Shown: positions 5,929 to 7,805 of the stretch, piece after piece | How the letters are laid out: each line of letters starts with the position of its first letter | Numbering within the stretch: the first letter of the stretch is position 1 | NCBI GenBank assembly: GCA_003153875.1 | Contig: PMBY01000302.1 | Location: 1 to 7,805 of the forward strand | Direction of reading: 5' to 3' | DNA length: 7,805 bases | Source: Myxococcales bacterium | GTDB taxonomy: Bacteria; Myxococcota; Polyangia; Fen-1088 | The notes under the pieces: generated by a model | Told to the model about the DNA's origin: nothing | Database searches by the model: none | What the model saw: only the letters and a program-made list of their open reading frames with translations | Made by a program: the position numbers and the translations under genes

Positions 5929-7170
5929 CTACCGCGCGCTCGCATCCAGCGCGCGCACCAGGCTGACCGCATCGACCACGGCCAGGCCGAGCGACAGTCC
6001 ATGCTCGAGCAACGGCTCGGACACGATTGACTTGCGTGGCACGTAGCCGGCTTTCTCCAAGCGCGGGTAGAGAGAGAGCACAGCCGCTGTGCCGACGCCG
6101 GAGGGAAGCAGATCCAGGCCCATCGCTGCCCCCTGGCACGCACCCGCCACGGAAACGGCACGCCAGGGTTGCACCCCGATCTTCCATGTCGCATCGAGAT
6201 CGAGAAACGGGAAGCTGGAATCGACTTTCCAGCAAATGGCGCTGCCGCAGTCTCCAGCGGCTTTGGCCGGGCTGATCTGGCGCCAGCCCGGCAGGGCTTG
6301 CCAGGTCTGGGGTTGGGCGACCAGGCTCGAAGCGGCGCCAGCGGCAAGTCGTGACAGAACCAGGACCTGGACCAGCGCCAGATGGCCGTTGCCGCGGCTG
6401 CGAACTGCGACCAGCAGCACAGGCGCTTGCAGTCCTGCGCCCGCCAGGCGGGCGAGGCGGCCACCATCAAGCTCGGACGGGTCTGGCGGCGAGGGCGACG
6501 GAACCGGCTGCCGTCGTACGTCCTGTGCGTCGCCCACGCGTTCCGCCTGCAGGCGCAGCGCGCGCAACATCACGTAAAAGGCCGCTGCCGCCAGGCCCGG
6601 CTCGGCCAAGGCGTTGCGTTTGACCATGCGCCGGGTAATCCAGTTCACGTCCCGCAGGTTTGCAGAAGCGTCCATTGACAGCAAAGTCGTGCCCGCGGGC
6701 TCTGGGGTGGCGGAGAGCCGGACCAGACCAGGCGAGAAATCGCCCTCCATGACGATGAGGTCCGCGCCCGTGGGCGTGGGCTGCAGCCACAGCTTGCCGT
6801 CGAGATTCCACAGCGGAACCTCCAGCTCCCAGGCCACCATGCCTTCGGGCGGCCGACCGGACCCCGCGCGGCGCTTGTCCGCCTCTTCGAATTCGAGCCG
6901 GCGCAGGGAAGGCAGGGCGGACCGGTAGGCTGCCAGGTCCACCAGCACGGCGCGCACGTGGCTGACCGGAGCGGCCACCCGCGTGGCCAAGAGCAGGCGC
7001 GTCGGCCGGCGGTTGGGATCGGCCAGCACCACCAGGTCAGCGTCGCCAAGAACGTCGAGCGCGGCCGTGAGTTCGTTGGGCGAAGCCGCGCGCAACTCGC
7101 CGGCCACGCCGCTGCCCGGCGCCAGAACACAAGCCAGCGTCGCCAGCAGAGAAGCTTTCCTTGTGGCCAC
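5929..7170 (-). CDS. Exported protein with two START/SRPBCC-like domains
   Basis: From GTG 7170 the protein has 413 residues and an N-terminal export signal (MATRKASLLATLACVLAPGSGVAG). Domain 1 (about 58-208) looks like a START/SRPBCC lipid-binding fold: TRLLLATRVAAPVSHVRAVLVDLAAY, LPSLRRLEF, then VPLWNLDGKLWLQP and a long C-terminal helix. A Pro/Ser-rich linker follows (about 222-232). Domain 2 (about 265-410) repeats the plan in diverged form: WQALPGWRQI, FPFLDLDATWKIGVQP, and a final helix with VVDAVSLVRAL. Family members bind hydrophobic ligands in a deep pocket; the ligand here is unknown. The start is chosen because AGGTG lies 10 nt upstream and the signal is compact; TTG 7203 would add 11 residues. 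The TAG stop faces the neighbouring lipoprotein stop across 4 bp. The gene follows the aldolase gene on the same strand, with 56 bp between them. Confidence 0.78.
   Translation of the reverse strand: MATRKASLLATLACVLAPGSGVAGELRAASPNELTAALDVLGDADLVVLADPNRRPTRLLLATRVAAPVSHVRAVLVDLAAYRSALPSLRRLEFEEADKRRAGSGRPPEGMVAWELEVPLWNLDGKLWLQPTPTGADLIVMEGDFSPGLVRLSATPEPAGTTLLSMDASANLRDVNWITRRMVKRNALAEPGLAAAAFYVMLRALRLQAERVGDAQDVRRQPVPSPSPPDPSELDGGRLARLAGAGLQAPVLLVAVRSRGNGHLALVQVLVLSRLAAGAASSLVAQPQTWQALPGWRQISPAKAAGDCGSAICWKVDSSFPFLDLDATWKIGVQPWRAVSVAGACQGAAMGLDLLPSGVGTAAVLSLYPRLEKAGYVPRKSIVSEPLLEHGLSLGLAVVDAVSLVRALDASAR
5933..5955. terminator. GC hairpin just past the lipoprotein stop
   Basis: An 8-bp perfect stem (CGCGCGCT at 5933-5940 with its complement at 5948-5955) surrounds a 7-nt loop, starting 9 nt after the TAG at 5922-5924. 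It could end the + strand transcript. It lacks a T-tract and lies in the last codons of the opposite gene, so it may be coding sequence only. Confidence 0.3.
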
Positions 7171-7186
7171 CGAGCCCAAGCACCTG

Positions 7187-7219
7187 CGACTGTCGACCCA
7201 CAAACGTCGACTGTCAACC
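7187..7219. repeat. 12-bp phased direct repeat in the intergenic spacer
   Basis: CGACTGTCGACC (7187-7198) and CGACTGTCAACC (7208-7219) differ at one base and start 21 bp apart. They fill most of the 56-bp gap between the aldolase stop and the START-like gene. The GTCGAC hexamers at 7192-7197 and 7206-7211 could also pair as a 6-bp hairpin with an 8-nt loop. An operator or a processing site is possible. Confidence 0.5.
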
Positions 7220-7226
7220 TGCGGAG

Positions 7227-7805
7227 TTAGTCCTTCTCGACCATCTGATCGTAGAAAGCCAAGTACGCGTCCTTTTGCTCGCCTTCCCGCACCCGAATGG
7301 CCGCGCGCGGGTGTTCATTGAGCATGCCGGTGATGAGGTACGGGATGCTGTAGCCCCAGTCCAGCTCCTTGGCCAGGGGTACGAAGTGTTGCTCGATGCA
7401 CTGGATGACCGGGCGCAGGTGGAACTTGGGGTTCTTGAGGAATGCCAGCAGCAGTTCGAGCGCGCAGTTGCCCGCGCCGCGCCCCAGACCGGCGATGGTA
7501 GCGTCCAAGCGGTCGGCGCCCACGATGAGCGCCTCGACGGTGTTGGCGTAGGCAAGCTGCATGTTGTTGTGGGCGTGGATGCCGACGTGCTTGCCGGTTC
7601 CGTCCAGCGCCGCCAAGAAACCCAGCACCAGGTCGTGAATCTGTTCGGAGTAGAGGGCGCCGTTGCTGTCCACCACGTAGACGGTATCGACCGGGCTCTT
7701 GGCCAGCGCCGCCAGCGCTTCCTCCAGCTCGCGGTCCTGGACCTTGGAAATGGCCATCAGGTTGAGCGTGGTTTCGTAGCCCTTGTCGTGGGCATCCTTG
7801 ATCAT
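7227..7805 (-). CDS. DRE-TIM / HMGL-like aldolase (C-terminal part; 5' end outside window)
   Basis: This is the C-terminal 192 codons of a TIM-barrel aldolase of the HMG-CoA lyase / 4-hydroxy-2-oxovalerate aldolase type. Key signs are VDTVYVVDSNGALY (39-52), the metal-binding HAHNN motif (His77, His79, Asn80), ANTVEALIVGADRLDATIAGLGRGAGN (87-113), and an ending SIPYLITGMLNEHPRAAI...FYDQMVEKD. Enzymes of this family use a divalent metal for carbon-carbon bond cleavage or formation on 2-oxo acids. The GLGRGAGN loop is like 4-hydroxy-2-oxovalerate aldolases. The ending matches stand-alone aldolase-domain proteins often found in polysaccharide or sugar-acid loci, so the substrate cannot be fixed. 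Reading on the - strand, the frame is open to base 7805, so the codon there is internal. TAA at 7227-7229 ends it. No acetaldehyde dehydrogenase partner is visible downstream. Confidence 0.9.
   Translation of the reverse strand: MIKDAHDKGYETTLNLMAISKVQDRELEEALAALAKSPVDTVYVVDSNGALYSEQIHDLVLGFLAALDGTGKHVGIHAHNNMQLAYANTVEALIVGADRLDATIAGLGRGAGNCALELLLAFLKNPKFHLRPVIQCIEQHFVPLAKELDWGYSIPYLITGMLNEHPRAAIRVREGEQKDAYLAFYDQMVEKD

Noticed and set aside
7227..7805. Assignment as the meta-cleavage 4-hydroxy-2-oxovalerate aldolase (mhpE/dmpG)
   Set aside because: No acetaldehyde dehydrogenase or hydratase is next to the visible end, and the C-terminus resembles other stand-alone aldolase-domain proteins; only the family can be supported.

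Overview
The window is high-GC DNA packed with genes on both strands. Several features suggest a Myxococcota or other delta-type bacterium: many GTG/TTG starts, three lipoproteins whose lipobox is followed by a long Ala/Pro/Asp tether, Cys-rich secreted proteins, disintegrin-like and FN3 modules, a second EF-G paralogue, and a good match to a sigma-54 promoter. The taxonomy is an inference from gene style; no rRNA or marker gene is complete here.

Layout. (1) Bases 1-3311, + strand: a tight four-gene run. It holds the 3' part of an EF-G2-type translation factor, a lipoprotein with a C-terminal rhodanese domain, a GTP cyclohydrolase I-family protein (folE-like) and a short-chain dehydrogenase/reductase. 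Spacing is minimal: about 47 nt or a GTGA overlap, then 10 nt, then an ATGA overlap. (2) 3312-4775, - strand: a lipoprotein with an acidic tether, four disintegrin-loop-like Cys repeats and two FN3-like domains. It converges on the SDR gene with the two stop codons touching. (3) 4776-5049: a divergent intergenic region with a sigma-54-like -24/-12 element for the - strand gene, a 9-bp direct repeat 21 bp apart, and a TATACT box before the + strand pair. (4) 5050-5924, + strand: a small secreted 10-Cys protein and a Cys-rich lipoprotein, overlapping by ATGA. (5) 5929-7170, - strand: an exported protein with two diverged copies of a START/SRPBCC-like domain, converging on the previous gene with a 4-bp gap. 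(6) 7171-7226: a short spacer with a phased 12-bp direct repeat. (7) 7227-7805, - strand: the C-terminal part of a DRE-TIM/HMGL-type aldolase, cut by the window edge.

How the genes may work together. FolE-like plus SDR is the clearest functional pair and suggests formation and reduction of a pterin, or of a related compound. However, the FolE-like protein keeps the zinc ligands and has lost several residues that bind or process GTP in the E. coli enzyme, so the product is uncertain. The rest of the window mostly encodes cell-envelope proteins (three lipoproteins, one secreted Cys-rich protein, one exported START-like protein). No mobile element, CRISPR array, tRNA or rRNA was seen.
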